DNA of 64,000 nt, from assembly GCF_042680685.1 (NCBI RefSeq), contig NZ_JBHUEA010000016.1, forward strand, positions 1 through 64,000, written 5' to 3'. Positions within the stretch are counted from its first letter, which is position 1, and each line of letters starts with the position of its first letter. Shown piece after piece: positions 24,108 through 32,436 of this stretch. The notes beneath the pieces were generated by a model, which did no database searches, was not told the origin of the DNA, and saw only the letters and a program-made list of their open reading frames with translations. The DNA comes from Amnibacterium endophyticum (GTDB lineage: Bacteria; Actinomycetota; Actinomycetes; Actinomycetales; Microbacteriaceae). The position numbers and the translations under genes were made by a program.

Positions 24108-25540
24108 CAGTCCTCTTCTCCGGTCAGCAGCCCCAGCAGCGCGGCACCGACCGCGCGGGAGGAGCCGAAGGTGGCGACGTCCGCGTAGCGGCGGTCGGGC
24201 GACGGCCAGCCCATGTCGACGACGAGCACCGACCCGCCGCGGTCGCGGAGCGCGTCGACGACGGCGCGCACGTGCGGGTGCCGGTGCACGTCCCGGCCGA
24301 CCACGAGCACCGGGCCCGCGACCTCCGGGGCCGCGCCCGCCTCGTCGGCGTCGACGTCGATCCGCGGCCAGGAGGCGAAGCGCCCGGTGTCGGAGGCCGC
24401 GGCGAAGGGTCCCCACCCGGTCTCCCCCACCGCGATGTTCGCCTCCACGTCGAGCCGCACCACGGTCCAGGCCTCGCCGGGCCGCGGCAGCACCGCGCCC
24501 GGGCGCACGTCGAACGCCGCCGCGAGCCGGGCAGGCAGGGGCCGCGGCCCGTCGGCGGCCGCCGGGACGCGGAGCGCGCGGACCCGTGCGACCGCGTCCT
24601 CGAGCCGGGCGAGGGGCAGGGCGCCCTCCTCGACCGCCGCCTCGATCGCCGCGGCCGCCGGCTCGACGTGGTGCTCGGAGTGCTTGCCGAGGCAGAGCAG
24701 GTCGGCGCCCGCGACGAGGGCCCGCACCGCGGCGGCCGGCACCCCGATGGTCCCGCTCGCGCCCGCCATGTCGAGCGCGTCGGACACGACGACCCCGTCG
24801 AACCCGAGCTCCTCCCGCAGCAGCCCGGTGAGGATGCGCCGGCTCATCGTCGCCGGGGCGTCCGGGTCGAGCGCCGGCAGGAGGATGTGCGAGGTCATCA
24901 CCGCGGCGACACCCGCCTCGACCGCGGCGACGAACGGCGGCAGGTCGGTCGCCGTCAGCGCATCGAGGTCGCGGTCCACGACCGGCAGCCCGAGGTGCGA
25001 GTCGACGGCGGTGTCGCCGTGCCCCGGGAAGTGCTTCGCGCAGGCGGCCACGCCGGCGGACTGGAGCCCGCGGACCCACGCGGCCGCGTGGCGGGCGACG
25101 AGCGACGGGTCCTCGCCGAAGCTGCGGGCGCCGATCACCGGGTTGTCGGGGTTCGTGTTCACGTCGACGGTGGGCGCGAGGTCGAGCCTGACGCCCGCGG
25201 CGGCGAGCTCCAGGCCGATGCGGTGCGCGGACGCCGCGGTGCCGTCGACGTCGTCGAGCCGGCCGAGCACCCCGTTGCCGGGCTCCGGCGAGCCGTCGGG
25301 CACGTGCAGGCGGGTGACGTCACCGCCCTCCTCGTCGATGGCGACGACGGCGGAGGGCGACGCCGTCCGCACCGCGTCGGTGAGCGCGCGCACCTGGGCG
25401 ACGTCCACCACGTTCGGGCCGAACAGCGCGACGCCCGCGAGCCCGTCGCGCAGCAGCGCCTCGATCGAGGCGGGCAGCGCGGTGCCGGCGAACCCCGGCA
25501 GCAGCACCCCGAGCGCGAGGCGGCGCAGGTCCGCGCTCAC
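24107..25540 (-). CDS. Glycoside hydrolase family 3, beta-N-acetylhexosaminidase-like
   Basis: A 477-residue GH3 enzyme expected to release GlcNAc from imported chito-oligosaccharides or wall fragments. The NagZ-type signature CAKHFPGHGDTAVDSHLGLP contains the His/Asp dyad loop. VVSDALDMAGASG carries the nucleophile Asp. There is no signal peptide, so it is cytosolic. A C-terminal domain of about 130 residues after the barrel resembles the second GH3 domain. It sits between the permease genes and nagB, which fits intracellular hydrolysis after import. Confidence 0.85.
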   Translation of the reverse strand: MSADLRRLALGVLLPGFAGTALPASIEALLRDGLAGVALFGPNVVDVAQVRALTDAVRTASPSAVVAIDEEGGDVTRLHVPDGSPEPGNGVLGRLDDVDGTAASAHRIGLELAAAGVRLDLAPTVDVNTNPDNPVIGARSFGEDPSLVARHAAAWVRGLQSAGVAACAKHFPGHGDTAVDSHLGLPVVDRDLDALTATDLPPFVAAVEAGVAAVMTSHILLPALDPDAPATMSRRILTGLLREELGFDGVVVSDALDMAGASGTIGVPAAAVRALVAGADLLCLGKHSEHHVEPAAAAIEAAVEEGALPLARLEDAVARVRALRVPAAADGPRPLPARLAAAFDVRPGAVLPRPGEAWTVVRLDVEANIAVGETGWGPFAAASDTGRFASWPRIDVDADEAGAAPEVAGPVLVVGRDVHRHPHVRAVVDALRDRGGSVLVVDMGWPSPDRRYADVATFGSSRAVGAALLGLLTGEED

Positions 25541-25559
25541 GCCCCTCCGCGCTCGCGGC

Positions 25560-26453
25560 TCACTTGTCCGCCCCGACGACGACCGAGCCCGACAGCGCCC
25601 GCTGGAAGATCAGGTAGACGATCAGCACCGGGATGATCGTCATCACGACGGCCGCGAACAGGGCGCCGAAGTCGATCGAGTAGCCGGCGGTCCCCGCGAA
25701 CGCGGCCATCCCCTGCGTCAGCACGTACTTCGAGGTGTCGGGGTTCAGCGCGACCGGCAGCAGGAACTGGTTCCAGAGGCCGACGAAGTTGAGGATCGAC
25801 AGCGTCGCGATCGCGGGCCGCGCCATCGGCACGATGACCTGGAAGAAGGTTCGCCACTCCCCCGCCCCGTCGATCGCCGCGGCCTCCGTGACGCTCTCCG
25901 GCAGCGCGCGGAAGAACGGCACCATGAAGAACACGGTGAACGGCAGCGCGAACGCGGAGTACGTGATCGCGAGCCCCGGCAGCGTCCCGAGCAGGCCGAG
26001 CCCCTGCAGGATGAAGAACAGCGGCACGATCGCGAGGAAGATCGGGAACGTCAGCCCGGCGACCATCAGCAGGTAGATCGCCCGGTTGCCGAAGAAGCGG
26101 AAGCGCGCGAGGAAGTACGCGCACATCGAGCCCATCAGCATCGTCAGCACGAGCGCGCCGCCCACGACGATCAGCGTGTTGGCGAAGAACCGGCCGATGC
26201 CGGCCTGCGTCCACGCGTTCACGTAGTTCTCGAGGTGGAGGCGGTCCGGCAGGGTGAAGGGCGACTGCAGCACCTGCGCGCTCGTCTTGAACGAGGACAT
26301 GAAGGTCCAGAGGAACGGCAGCACCACCACGACCGTGCAGGCGATCAGGACCGCCTGCGAGACCCCGCCGACGACGCGCTCGCCGGGCGGGACGGTGCGT
26401 CGGGTGCGGGCCCTGCTGCGCAGGACCGCGGGCGCGGCGACCTCGCTCGCCAT
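25560..26453 (-). CDS. Sugar ABC transporter permease (MalG/NgcG-like)
   Basis: A 297-residue inner-membrane permease with six helices. The ATPase-coupling EAA loop reads EAAAIDGAGEWRTFFQVIVP. It starts with a hydrophilic segment of about 30 residues, then VSQAVLIACTVVVVLPFLWT. The ATG is 2 nt after the stop of the partner permease. No ATPase gene is in the operon, so it probably shares a genome-encoded MsiK-like ATPase, as known for NgcEFG systems. Confidence 0.88.
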   Translation of the reverse strand: MASEVAAPAVLRSRARTRRTVPPGERVVGGVSQAVLIACTVVVVLPFLWTFMSSFKTSAQVLQSPFTLPDRLHLENYVNAWTQAGIGRFFANTLIVVGGALVLTMLMGSMCAYFLARFRFFGNRAIYLLMVAGLTFPIFLAIVPLFFILQGLGLLGTLPGLAITYSAFALPFTVFFMVPFFRALPESVTEAAAIDGAGEWRTFFQVIVPMARPAIATLSILNFVGLWNQFLLPVALNPDTSKYVLTQGMAAFAGTAGYSIDFGALFAAVVMTIIPVLIVYLIFQRALSGSVVVGADK

Positions 26454-26455
26454 GG

Positions 26456-27454
26456 TCACTCCTCCCTCAGGTCCTCGCGGCCGCCGGTGAGGCGGTCGAC
26501 GAGGAAGACGACGCCGGCGAACAGCAGCGTGATCGCGGCGAGGATCACGCCCATCGCGCAGGCGTAGCCGAACTGGCCCTTCGTGAAGGCCGTGGTGAAC
26601 AGCTGCTGCGAGATGACGAGCGTCGAGTTCTGGGGCCCGCCGCCGCCGATCAGCCCGGACATGAACACGAACGCGTCGAGCGCGAAGATCCCGGTGTAGA
26701 TCATCGAGGTGCGGATGTTCGCCCGCAGCATCGGGACGGTCACCGACAGCGCGATGCGGAAGCGGCCCGCGCCGTCGAGCCGGGCGGCCTCGAACACCTC
26801 CGCCGGCAGCGCCTTGATCGCCGCCACGAAGATGACGACGTAGAAGCCGACCGACGCCCAGATCATCACGAACATGACCGCGGGCATCGCGGTCGTGGCG
26901 TCGCCGAGCCACGGGTAGGAGGCGAACCCGTCGAAGCCGAGCGCGGTCAGCACGCCGTTCAGCAGCCCGCCGGCCGGCTGGTAGACCTGCTGCCACATGA
27001 TCGCGGCCGCGATGGCCGGGATGATGTACGGGAAGAAGAAGACGACCCGGTACAGCTCGCCGCCCCTCACCCCGCGGACCGGGCCGCTGGAGGACCCGCC
27101 GATGGTGACGAGGGACGCGATGGCGAGGGCCAGCGCGATGATCACGACCGGCAGGACCAGCACGAGCGTCACGCTGTTGCGGACGGCCGTGAGGAAGACG
27201 TCGTCCGAGAACGCGCGGACGTAGTTGCCGAGGCCGATGAACGGGATCGAGTCGTCGAACCCGCTCCAGCTCGTCAGCGAGTAGTAGACGGCCTGCACGA
27301 ACGGCGACAGCACCAGCACCGCGTAGACGAGCAGCGGGACGCCGAGGAAGACGGCGGCGAACGAGATCCGGTCGGCCGTCAGCCGGCGCCGCCACCGGCG
27401 GGCGGCCCCGGAGGGACCGCCCGCCCGGCCGACCGTGCGGGCGAGGGTCGTCAC
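26456..27454 (-). CDS. Sugar ABC transporter permease (MalF/NgcF-like)
   Basis: A 332-residue permease with an N-terminal basic tail, about six to seven membrane helices, and the EAA loop FEAARLDGAGRFRIALSVTVP. The GTG start at 27454 overlaps the stop of the substrate-binding protein gene (GTGA). It pairs with the MalG-like permease to form the channel. Confidence 0.88.
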   Translation of the reverse strand: MTTLARTVGRAGGPSGAARRWRRRLTADRISFAAVFLGVPLLVYAVLVLSPFVQAVYYSLTSWSGFDDSIPFIGLGNYVRAFSDDVFLTAVRNSVTLVLVLPVVIIALALAIASLVTIGGSSSGPVRGVRGGELYRVVFFFPYIIPAIAAAIMWQQVYQPAGGLLNGVLTALGFDGFASYPWLGDATTAMPAVMFVMIWASVGFYVVIFVAAIKALPAEVFEAARLDGAGRFRIALSVTVPMLRANIRTSMIYTGIFALDAFVFMSGLIGGGGPQNSTLVISQQLFTTAFTKGQFGYACAMGVILAAITLLFAGVVFLVDRLTGGREDLREE

Positions 27455-28860
27455 GACACCTTGACCTTCGTGACCGACGAGTCGTTCGCCACCTTGTCGG
27501 TGATGTCCTGCAGCCCCTTCGTCAGCTGCGCGACCGACGAGCCGCCGGAGAGGAAGGTGTTCCACACGACCAGCTGGTCCTGGTTCATGCCGTACAGGTC
27601 GACGAAGTTCCAGGAGAACACGTTCGAGCCCGCGTCCTCCAGCAGCTTGGACTGCGAGACGAGCGCCGTGGAGCCGAAGCCGTCGGCCGGGACGATGCCC
27701 TTCACGATGGTGGGGGTCAGGCGCGTCTTCGTGAAGTTCGTCGCGGCGTCCTTCGACAGCATCGCCCGCAGCAGCTCCTTGCCGCCCGCGACGTTGCCCG
27801 CCTTCGACGGGACGATGAACGGCTCGCCCGCGGTGGAGTGCATCGCCTCGTACGGCATCGCGGGATTCGAGGACACGACGGGCTCCGGGGCCCCGGTCAT
27901 CTTGAACCCGGACTTCGTCTGCTTCTTCATCTCGTTCTCGATCCACGAGCCCGACGGGTAGAGCAGCGCGTCCTCGTCGCTCGACCACTGCGCCTGGGCC
28001 GCGGTGAACTGCGTGCCGGCGCCGCCGGGCTTGAAGTAGCCGGCGTCGATGATCTTCTTCATCGCGGTGAACACCGCCTGCACGGCCGGCTTCGACCAGC
28101 AGTCCTTCTCCAGGTTCTCGAGGGCGAGGCGCACGTCGTCGCCGCCCTCCTTGATCGCCGACGCGATGGCGAGGGTCTGGTAGTAGGTCGCGGCCTCCTT
28201 GCCCCAGACGAAGAGGTACTTGCCCTTCGCCTTGGCCTTGCCGCCGAGGTCGTAGGCCTCGTCCCACGTCTTCGGCACCGTCCAGCCGTTCTCGTCGAAC
28301 AGCGACTGCGAGTACCAGAGGGCGTAGACCGTGAGCACGTAGTTCAGGACGAGGAACTTGCCGTCGAGCGTGCCCGGCTTCGTGACGCCGGTGTAGAGGG
28401 TGTCGCTGATCTTCGTGCCCTCGTAGTTGTTCGCCTCGAGCACGTCGGACAGCTCGGCGAGCTGGCCGCGGATCGTCGAGATGCCGATCGCGTTCGCGCC
28501 GGAGTTGTCCACGAGGTCCGGCGGGTTGCCGGCGACGAACTTCGGCTGCAGCGACTGGGCGATGTTCGTGATCGCGTCGACGTTCGCGCCGACGCCGACC
28601 TTCTGCTTCATCACGTTCGCGGCGTAGTCGACGTAGTCCGTGCCGTAGCCGCCGTTGAAGATCGCCGCGGCGACGGTGGAGCCGGACGCGATGCCGAAGG
28701 GGTTGTTCGCGCTGGTCGAGGCGGAGGCGCTGCTGCCGCCCCCGCTCTGGCTGGATCCGGTCGCGGCGCAGCTGGCGAGCGTGCCGGCGATCGGCACGAC
28801 GAGGCCGGTGATGAGGGCGCCGCGGAGGAAGTCGCGGCGGTGGAGGCGGGGCTGGTTCAT
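27451..28860 (-). CDS. Sugar ABC substrate-binding lipoprotein, NgcE-like
   Basis: A 469-residue extracytoplasmic binding protein. The signal has a twin-Arg motif (LHRRDFLRGALITG) and a lipobox TLASC, then a Ser/Gly-rich linker. The domain (GVGANVDAITNIAQSLQPKF, NPPDLVDNSG, YPSGSWIENEMKKQ) resembles NgcE, the N-acetylglucosamine/diacetylchitobiose receptor of Streptomyces. The operon context (GH3, NagB, RpiR) agrees with that substrate. Exact specificity is inference. AAGGAA lies just before the ATG. Confidence 0.85.
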   Translation of the reverse strand: MNQPRLHRRDFLRGALITGLVVPIAGTLASCAATGSSQSGGGSSASASTSANNPFGIASGSTVAAAIFNGGYGTDYVDYAANVMKQKVGVGANVDAITNIAQSLQPKFVAGNPPDLVDNSGANAIGISTIRGQLAELSDVLEANNYEGTKISDTLYTGVTKPGTLDGKFLVLNYVLTVYALWYSQSLFDENGWTVPKTWDEAYDLGGKAKAKGKYLFVWGKEAATYYQTLAIASAIKEGGDDVRLALENLEKDCWSKPAVQAVFTAMKKIIDAGYFKPGGAGTQFTAAQAQWSSDEDALLYPSGSWIENEMKKQTKSGFKMTGAPEPVVSSNPAMPYEAMHSTAGEPFIVPSKAGNVAGGKELLRAMLSKDAATNFTKTRLTPTIVKGIVPADGFGSTALVSQSKLLEDAGSNVFSWNFVDLYGMNQDQLVVWNTFLSGGSSVAQLTKGLQDITDKVANDSSVTKVKVS

Positions 28861-28914
28861 GGCTGTTCGTTCCTTCTTCTTCGAGGGTGGTGCAGGGATG
28901 AGGTGGTGCGAGCC

Positions 28915-29679
28915 TCAGGCGGTGCGGTCGATGCCGTACCGGGCCTCGAGGGCGTCGTTGTGCTCGTCGCCGCCGGGGATGTTGGCGGACAGGTAGAGGG
29001 GGGCGGCGTCGCCGGATCGGACGAAGCGCTCCGCCACCGAGACGGTGATCACCTGCGCGATGTAGGCGGCGGTGATGGAGGAGACGGCGCCGGCCGGGAC
29101 GTCGGCGCCGATCGTGATCGCCGCGTCGCCGTAGGGCGCGAGGTTGTCGATCACGACGTCGGCGACGTCGCGGAGCCGCTTGCCGCTCGGGTGCTTCGGC
29201 TCCACCCGCATCGTGTGCTCGGCGGAGGTGACGGCGACGACGGGGTTCCCGTTCGCCTTCGCGGCGAGGGCGAACCCGACGATGGAGCCGTTCACGCCGG
29301 AGTTCGAGGCGATCAGCACGACGTCGTGCGGGCCGACCTCCGCCAGCGCGAAGAGCTTCTCGGCGATGCCCGGGTCGCGCTCGAGCTTGCCGCCCTTCAG
29401 CTCGGACACCGGCATGCCGCCGGTGAGCGACAGGTCGCGCAGCGAGATCTTCTTCGTCGGGATCAGCCCGCCCGCGCGGCCCGCGATCTCCATCGCGAAC
29501 GCCTCGGAGTGCCCCGTGCCGAACGCGTAGGCGACCCCGCCGGACCGGATCGCGCGCTCCACCAGGTCGACGGCGGCGTCGAAGCCGCCCTCCTCGGCGA
29601 GCTGCTGCAGCGCCTGGAGGCGCTCGGCGACGGCCGAGGAGAAGTCGCGGATCGCGGTCAGGGCGGCGGAGTCGGTCAT
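28915..29679 (-). CDS. SIS-domain sugar-phosphate-binding protein
   Basis: A 254-residue single-SIS-domain protein. SIS folds bind phosphosugars as isomerases or regulators. The sugar-phosphate loop is YAFGTGHSEAFAMEIAGRAGG and the second is LIASNSGVNGSIVGFA. Neither the MurQ etherase signature (EGAxTGR) nor a GlmS-type glutaminase is present. Its ATG overlaps the rpiR stop (ATGA). A role as isomerase or epimerase for an amino-sugar phosphate is a guess from context. Confidence 0.8.
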   Translation of the reverse strand: MTDSAALTAIRDFSSAVAERLQALQQLAEEGGFDAAVDLVERAIRSGGVAYAFGTGHSEAFAMEIAGRAGGLIPTKKISLRDLSLTGGMPVSELKGGKLERDPGIAEKLFALAEVGPHDVVLIASNSGVNGSIVGFALAAKANGNPVVAVTSAEHTMRVEPKHPSGKRLRDVADVVIDNLAPYGDAAITIGADVPAGAVSSITAAYIAQVITVSVAERFVRSGDAAPLYLSANIPGGDEHNDALEARYGIDRTA

Positions 29680-30662
29680 GCGGGGTCCTTCCGGGGGGTG
29701 TGGTCGCGCAGCGGCGCGGCGACGCCGCCCGACCGGTGCGGGGTGACCGCACGGGCGGAGGCGGCGAGGTTGCGGCTCGCGCGGTCGTAGTCGACCTGCG
29801 CGGTGAGCACGTAGAGCAGGTCGCCGACGTAGACCTGGCTGTAGTAGGCGGCGAGGTCGTCCGGCTGCAGGAACTGCTCGTACGCGGCGGTGCGGAGCAC
29901 GATGTCCGCGCCCTCCGCGAGCGGCGAGTCCGGGTCGTTCGTCACCGCCACCGTGAGGCAGCCGTGCCGCCCCGCCTCCTGCAGCATCTGGATCGTCTCG
30001 GCCGTGCGGCCCGTGTGCGAGTAGCCGATGGCGACGCAGTCCTCGGTCTGCAGCACGGCGCTGGTCAGCCCCGCGTGCACCTCCGACCAGACGTTGCAGA
30101 CGACCCCGATGCGGTACATGCGGGCGGCCAGCGCCTCCGCGGCGAGGCCGCTGCTGCCGACGCCGTAGAGGTCGACGTGGCGGCTGCGCGCGATCGCCTC
30201 GGCGAGCCGCTGCAGGTCGTCGAGGTCGACGGACTCCGCCGTCTCGCGGAGCGTGCGGACGCAGCCGGCCAGCAGGCTGCCGCGGACGTCCTCGGCGGGG
30301 TCGTCCGGGCCGAACGCCCGGCCGAGGTCCGCCTCCTCCGGCCGCCGGCCGCGGTCCGTCGCGACGCTCATCCGCAGCGCCGGGTAGCCGGCGTAGCCGA
30401 TCTGCCGGGCGAACCGCGTGACCGTGGCGGCGGAGGTGCCGGCCCGTTCCGCGAGCTCGGCGATCGGCAGGTCGAGCACGGCCTGCGGGTCGTCCAGCAC
30501 CACCTGGGCGACCCGCAGGGTCGCGGCGGGCAGGTCCGCCCAGCGGGCGCGGATCCGGCTCTGCACGGCGGACGCGTCGATCTTCATGACCGCGAGGTCG
30601 TCATCCTCGTGGAGCAGATCGGAAGCCGTCACGTGAGAACCCGTTTCATCCAGATGCGCCAT
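29676..30662 (-). CDS. RpiR/MurR family transcriptional regulator
   Basis: A regulator of about 328 residues, with an N-terminal HTH_6 domain (LPIAELAERAGTSAATVTRF) and a C-terminal SIS effector domain (DLYGVGSSGLAAEALAARM; IGYSHTGRTAETIQML) that would sense a phosphosugar. It heads the amino-sugar operon and likely represses it together with the divergent kinase gene. The start is uncertain: ATG 30662, GTG 30632 or ATG 30588. A -10-like TATGGT (30681-30686, minus) precedes ATG 30662, but one candidate operator would then lie inside the gene. Confidence 0.88.
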   Translation of the reverse strand: MAHLDETGSHVTASDLLHEDDDLAVMKIDASAVQSRIRARWADLPAATLRVAQVVLDDPQAVLDLPIAELAERAGTSAATVTRFARQIGYAGYPALRMSVATDRGRRPEEADLGRAFGPDDPAEDVRGSLLAGCVRTLRETAESVDLDDLQRLAEAIARSRHVDLYGVGSSGLAAEALAARMYRIGVVCNVWSEVHAGLTSAVLQTEDCVAIGYSHTGRTAETIQMLQEAGRHGCLTVAVTNDPDSPLAEGADIVLRTAAYEQFLQPDDLAAYYSQVYVGDLLYVLTAQVDYDRASRNLAASARAVTPHRSGGVAAPLRDHTPRKDPA

Positions 30663-30681
30663 CGCCTGAGATCGAGTTTCA
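30634..30681. promoter_or_regulatory. Pair of candidate RpiR operators
   Basis: TGAGAACCCGTTTCA (30634-30648) and TGAGATCGAGTTTCA (30667-30681) are two near-identical imperfect palindromes (TGAGA-N5-TTTCA, one mismatch). They are separated by 33 bp, about three helical turns. They lie between rpiR and the divergent kinase gene, and the second abuts the rpiR -10-like TATGGT. This is a good arrangement for cooperative binding by a dimer pair. Confidence 0.6.
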
Positions 30682-30732
30682 CCATACGCTGCTCGTGTGA
30701 CGGCGGTGTTGCAAGCGGGTAACGATGGGAAC

Positions 30733-32334
30733 GTGTCGTCCATCGGGCTCCGCGCCGCCCTGATCGCCGTCGACGCGGGAGGCACGTCGACCCGCGCGGC
30801 GCTCGTCGACCTCGACGGCAGGGTGCTCGGCACGGGCCGCGCCGGGGGCGGCAACCCCACGTCCCGAGGAGCCGAAGGGGCCGGAGCCGCGGTCGCCGCC
30901 GCCGCCCGGCAGGCGCTCGGCGAGGCGCCGCCGCGGGTGGGGAGCGTGCTCGTCGCCCACGCCGGCGAGCGCCTCCCCGCCTACTACGCGGCGATCGCGG
31001 AGGGCCTCGCCGCGCACGGCGTCCAGGCGCCGATCCGGCAGGCCGGCGACCTGGAGGCGCTCTACGCCAGCGGCACGAGCGAGCCCGACGGTGCCGCGCT
31101 GATCGCCGGCACGGGCGCGATCGGCGGCGCGGTCGCCGGCGGCCGCGTGGTGGAGGTGGTCGACGGCACCGGCTGGCTGCTCGGCGACGCCGGCAGCGGC
31201 TTCTGGATCGGGCACCGCGTCGCGCGTGCCGCGGTCGACGACCTCGACGGCGGGCCCGCCACCGCCCTGACACGGCCCCTGCTGGCCGCGCTCGGGATCG
31301 ACGAGGACCGCGGGGACGACGAGGGGCGGGCCGGAGCGCTCCGCGAGGTCGTCTCACGGCTCTACGCCGAGCGGCCGGTGGACCTCGCTCGCTTCGCGCC
31401 GCTCGCCTTCACGCACCGCGACGACCCGGTGGCGCGGCGGATCCTGGTCCGGGCGGTCGACGCCCTCGCCGCGCTGGTCGCCTGCATCCGCGCCGCGCAG
31501 CCCGCCGGCCCGCTCGTCGTCGGCGGCAGCGTCCTCGTGCAGGGGCTGCTTCGCCTGCCCGACGGGCTGGCGGATCCGCTGCTGCGGCTGGCGGGCGCCG
31601 CGCTGCCGGTCGCCGACGGGCTGGTCGGCGCCGCGGTGCTCGCGCTGCGCAGCGCCGGGACCCCGGTCGGCCCGACGCTGCACGCCGCGCTCGTACGGGA
31701 CCTCGGCACGCCGCTGCCCCCGGTGCCGGCCGCCGCGGCGCCGCTGCCGGTCGAGGTCCGGGCGCCGCGGCCGTCGGACACCGCCGCCGTGTACCGGATC
31801 TGCTTCGAGACCGGGCCGGATCCGGAGGACCCGGGCCGCACCCCGGAGCTGCTGGGGCACGTCTGGGCCGGCCCCTACCTCGCGTTCGCGCCGCACTGGT
31901 GCCGCGTGCTCGTCGACGCGCGCGGCGTCGCGGGCTACCTGCTCGCAGTCCCCTCGAGCGCCGCGTACGAGCGCTGGGCGGCCGAGGAGTGGTGGCCGCC
32001 GCTCCGGCTCGAGCACCCCGCGGACGCCCCCGGCCTCTCCCCCGCCGACCGCGCGGTCGCGGAGCTGTTCGCGACGCCGCCGGCCTCCCCGCCCGACCTC
32101 GTCGCGACGCACCCCGCGCACCTCCACATCGACCTGCTGCAGCGGGCACGCGGCCGCGGGTTCGCCCGGCTGCTGATCGACGACCTGTGCGACCGGCTCG
32201 CGGCCGAGGGCGTCCCCGGCGTGCACCTCGGCGTCGCGCCGGACAACGCCCGCGCGACCGCGGTCTACCGCCGCCTCGGCTTCGAGGTGCTGCGGCACGA
32301 GCCCGACGTCGTCTGGATGGGCCGCCGCCTCTGA
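30733..32334 (+). CDS. Fusion of BadF-type sugar kinase with O-GlcNAcase-like GNAT domain
   Basis: A 533-residue two-domain protein. Residues 1 to about 325 form an ASKHA kinase of the BadF/BcrA type, like bacterial and human N-acetylglucosamine kinase: AVDAGGTSTRAALVDLDGRV (phosphate loop), ALIAGTGAIGG, TGWLLGDAGSGFWIG, LVVGGSVLVQG. Residues about 336-533 form a GNAT domain resembling the C-terminal domain of human O-GlcNAcase: YRICFETG, GHVWAGPYLAF, AEEWWPPLRLEHP, PAHLHIDLLQRARGRGFARL, GVHLGVAPDNARATAVYRRL. TAACGA lies 7 nt before the GTG. It is divergent from the rpiR operon and should phosphorylate imported amino sugars. The acetyl acceptor is unknown. Confidence 0.85.
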   Translation: MSSIGLRAALIAVDAGGTSTRAALVDLDGRVLGTGRAGGGNPTSRGAEGAGAAVAAAARQALGEAPPRVGSVLVAHAGERLPAYYAAIAEGLAAHGVQAPIRQAGDLEALYASGTSEPDGAALIAGTGAIGGAVAGGRVVEVVDGTGWLLGDAGSGFWIGHRVARAAVDDLDGGPATALTRPLLAALGIDEDRGDDEGRAGALREVVSRLYAERPVDLARFAPLAFTHRDDPVARRILVRAVDALAALVACIRAAQPAGPLVVGGSVLVQGLLRLPDGLADPLLRLAGAALPVADGLVGAAVLALRSAGTPVGPTLHAALVRDLGTPLPPVPAAAAPLPVEVRAPRPSDTAAVYRICFETGPDPEDPGRTPELLGHVWAGPYLAFAPHWCRVLVDARGVAGYLLAVPSSAAYERWAAEEWWPPLRLEHPADAPGLSPADRAVAELFATPPASPPDLVATHPAHLHIDLLQRARGRGFARLLIDDLCDRLAAEGVPGVHLGVAPDNARATAVYRRLGFEVLRHEPDVVWMGRRL

Positions 32335-32336
32335 CC

Positions 32337-32394
32337 GGGCCCGTTGCGGACATCCGGGCCCGCCGCGGCGGGCTCGGGTGTCCGCAACGGGCCC
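32337..32394. repeat. Palindromic intergenic element family 1, copy b
   Basis: Two 24-nt arms (32337-32360, 32371-32394) enclose the centre CGCCGCGGCG. The outer arm GGGCCCGTTGCGGACA is identical to copy a; the inner arm differs. It starts 2 nt after the stop of the kinase-GNAT gene. Confidence 0.85.
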
Positions 32395-32436
32395 AGGAGC
32401 GGCCGGAGGCACCGCGGGGTGCGGCAGGCTGACGGC

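Noticed and set aside
28915..29679. MurQ (N-acetylmuramic acid 6-phosphate etherase)
   Set aside because: It has a SIS fold and fitting context, but the EGAxTGR signature and the family length of about 300 residues are missing.
26456..29752. Possible giant fusion of permease with an N-terminal 760-residue region
   Set aside because: The upstream part overlaps the NgcE-like and SIS genes in another phase and is Arg-rich low complexity. The real permease starts at GTG 27454.
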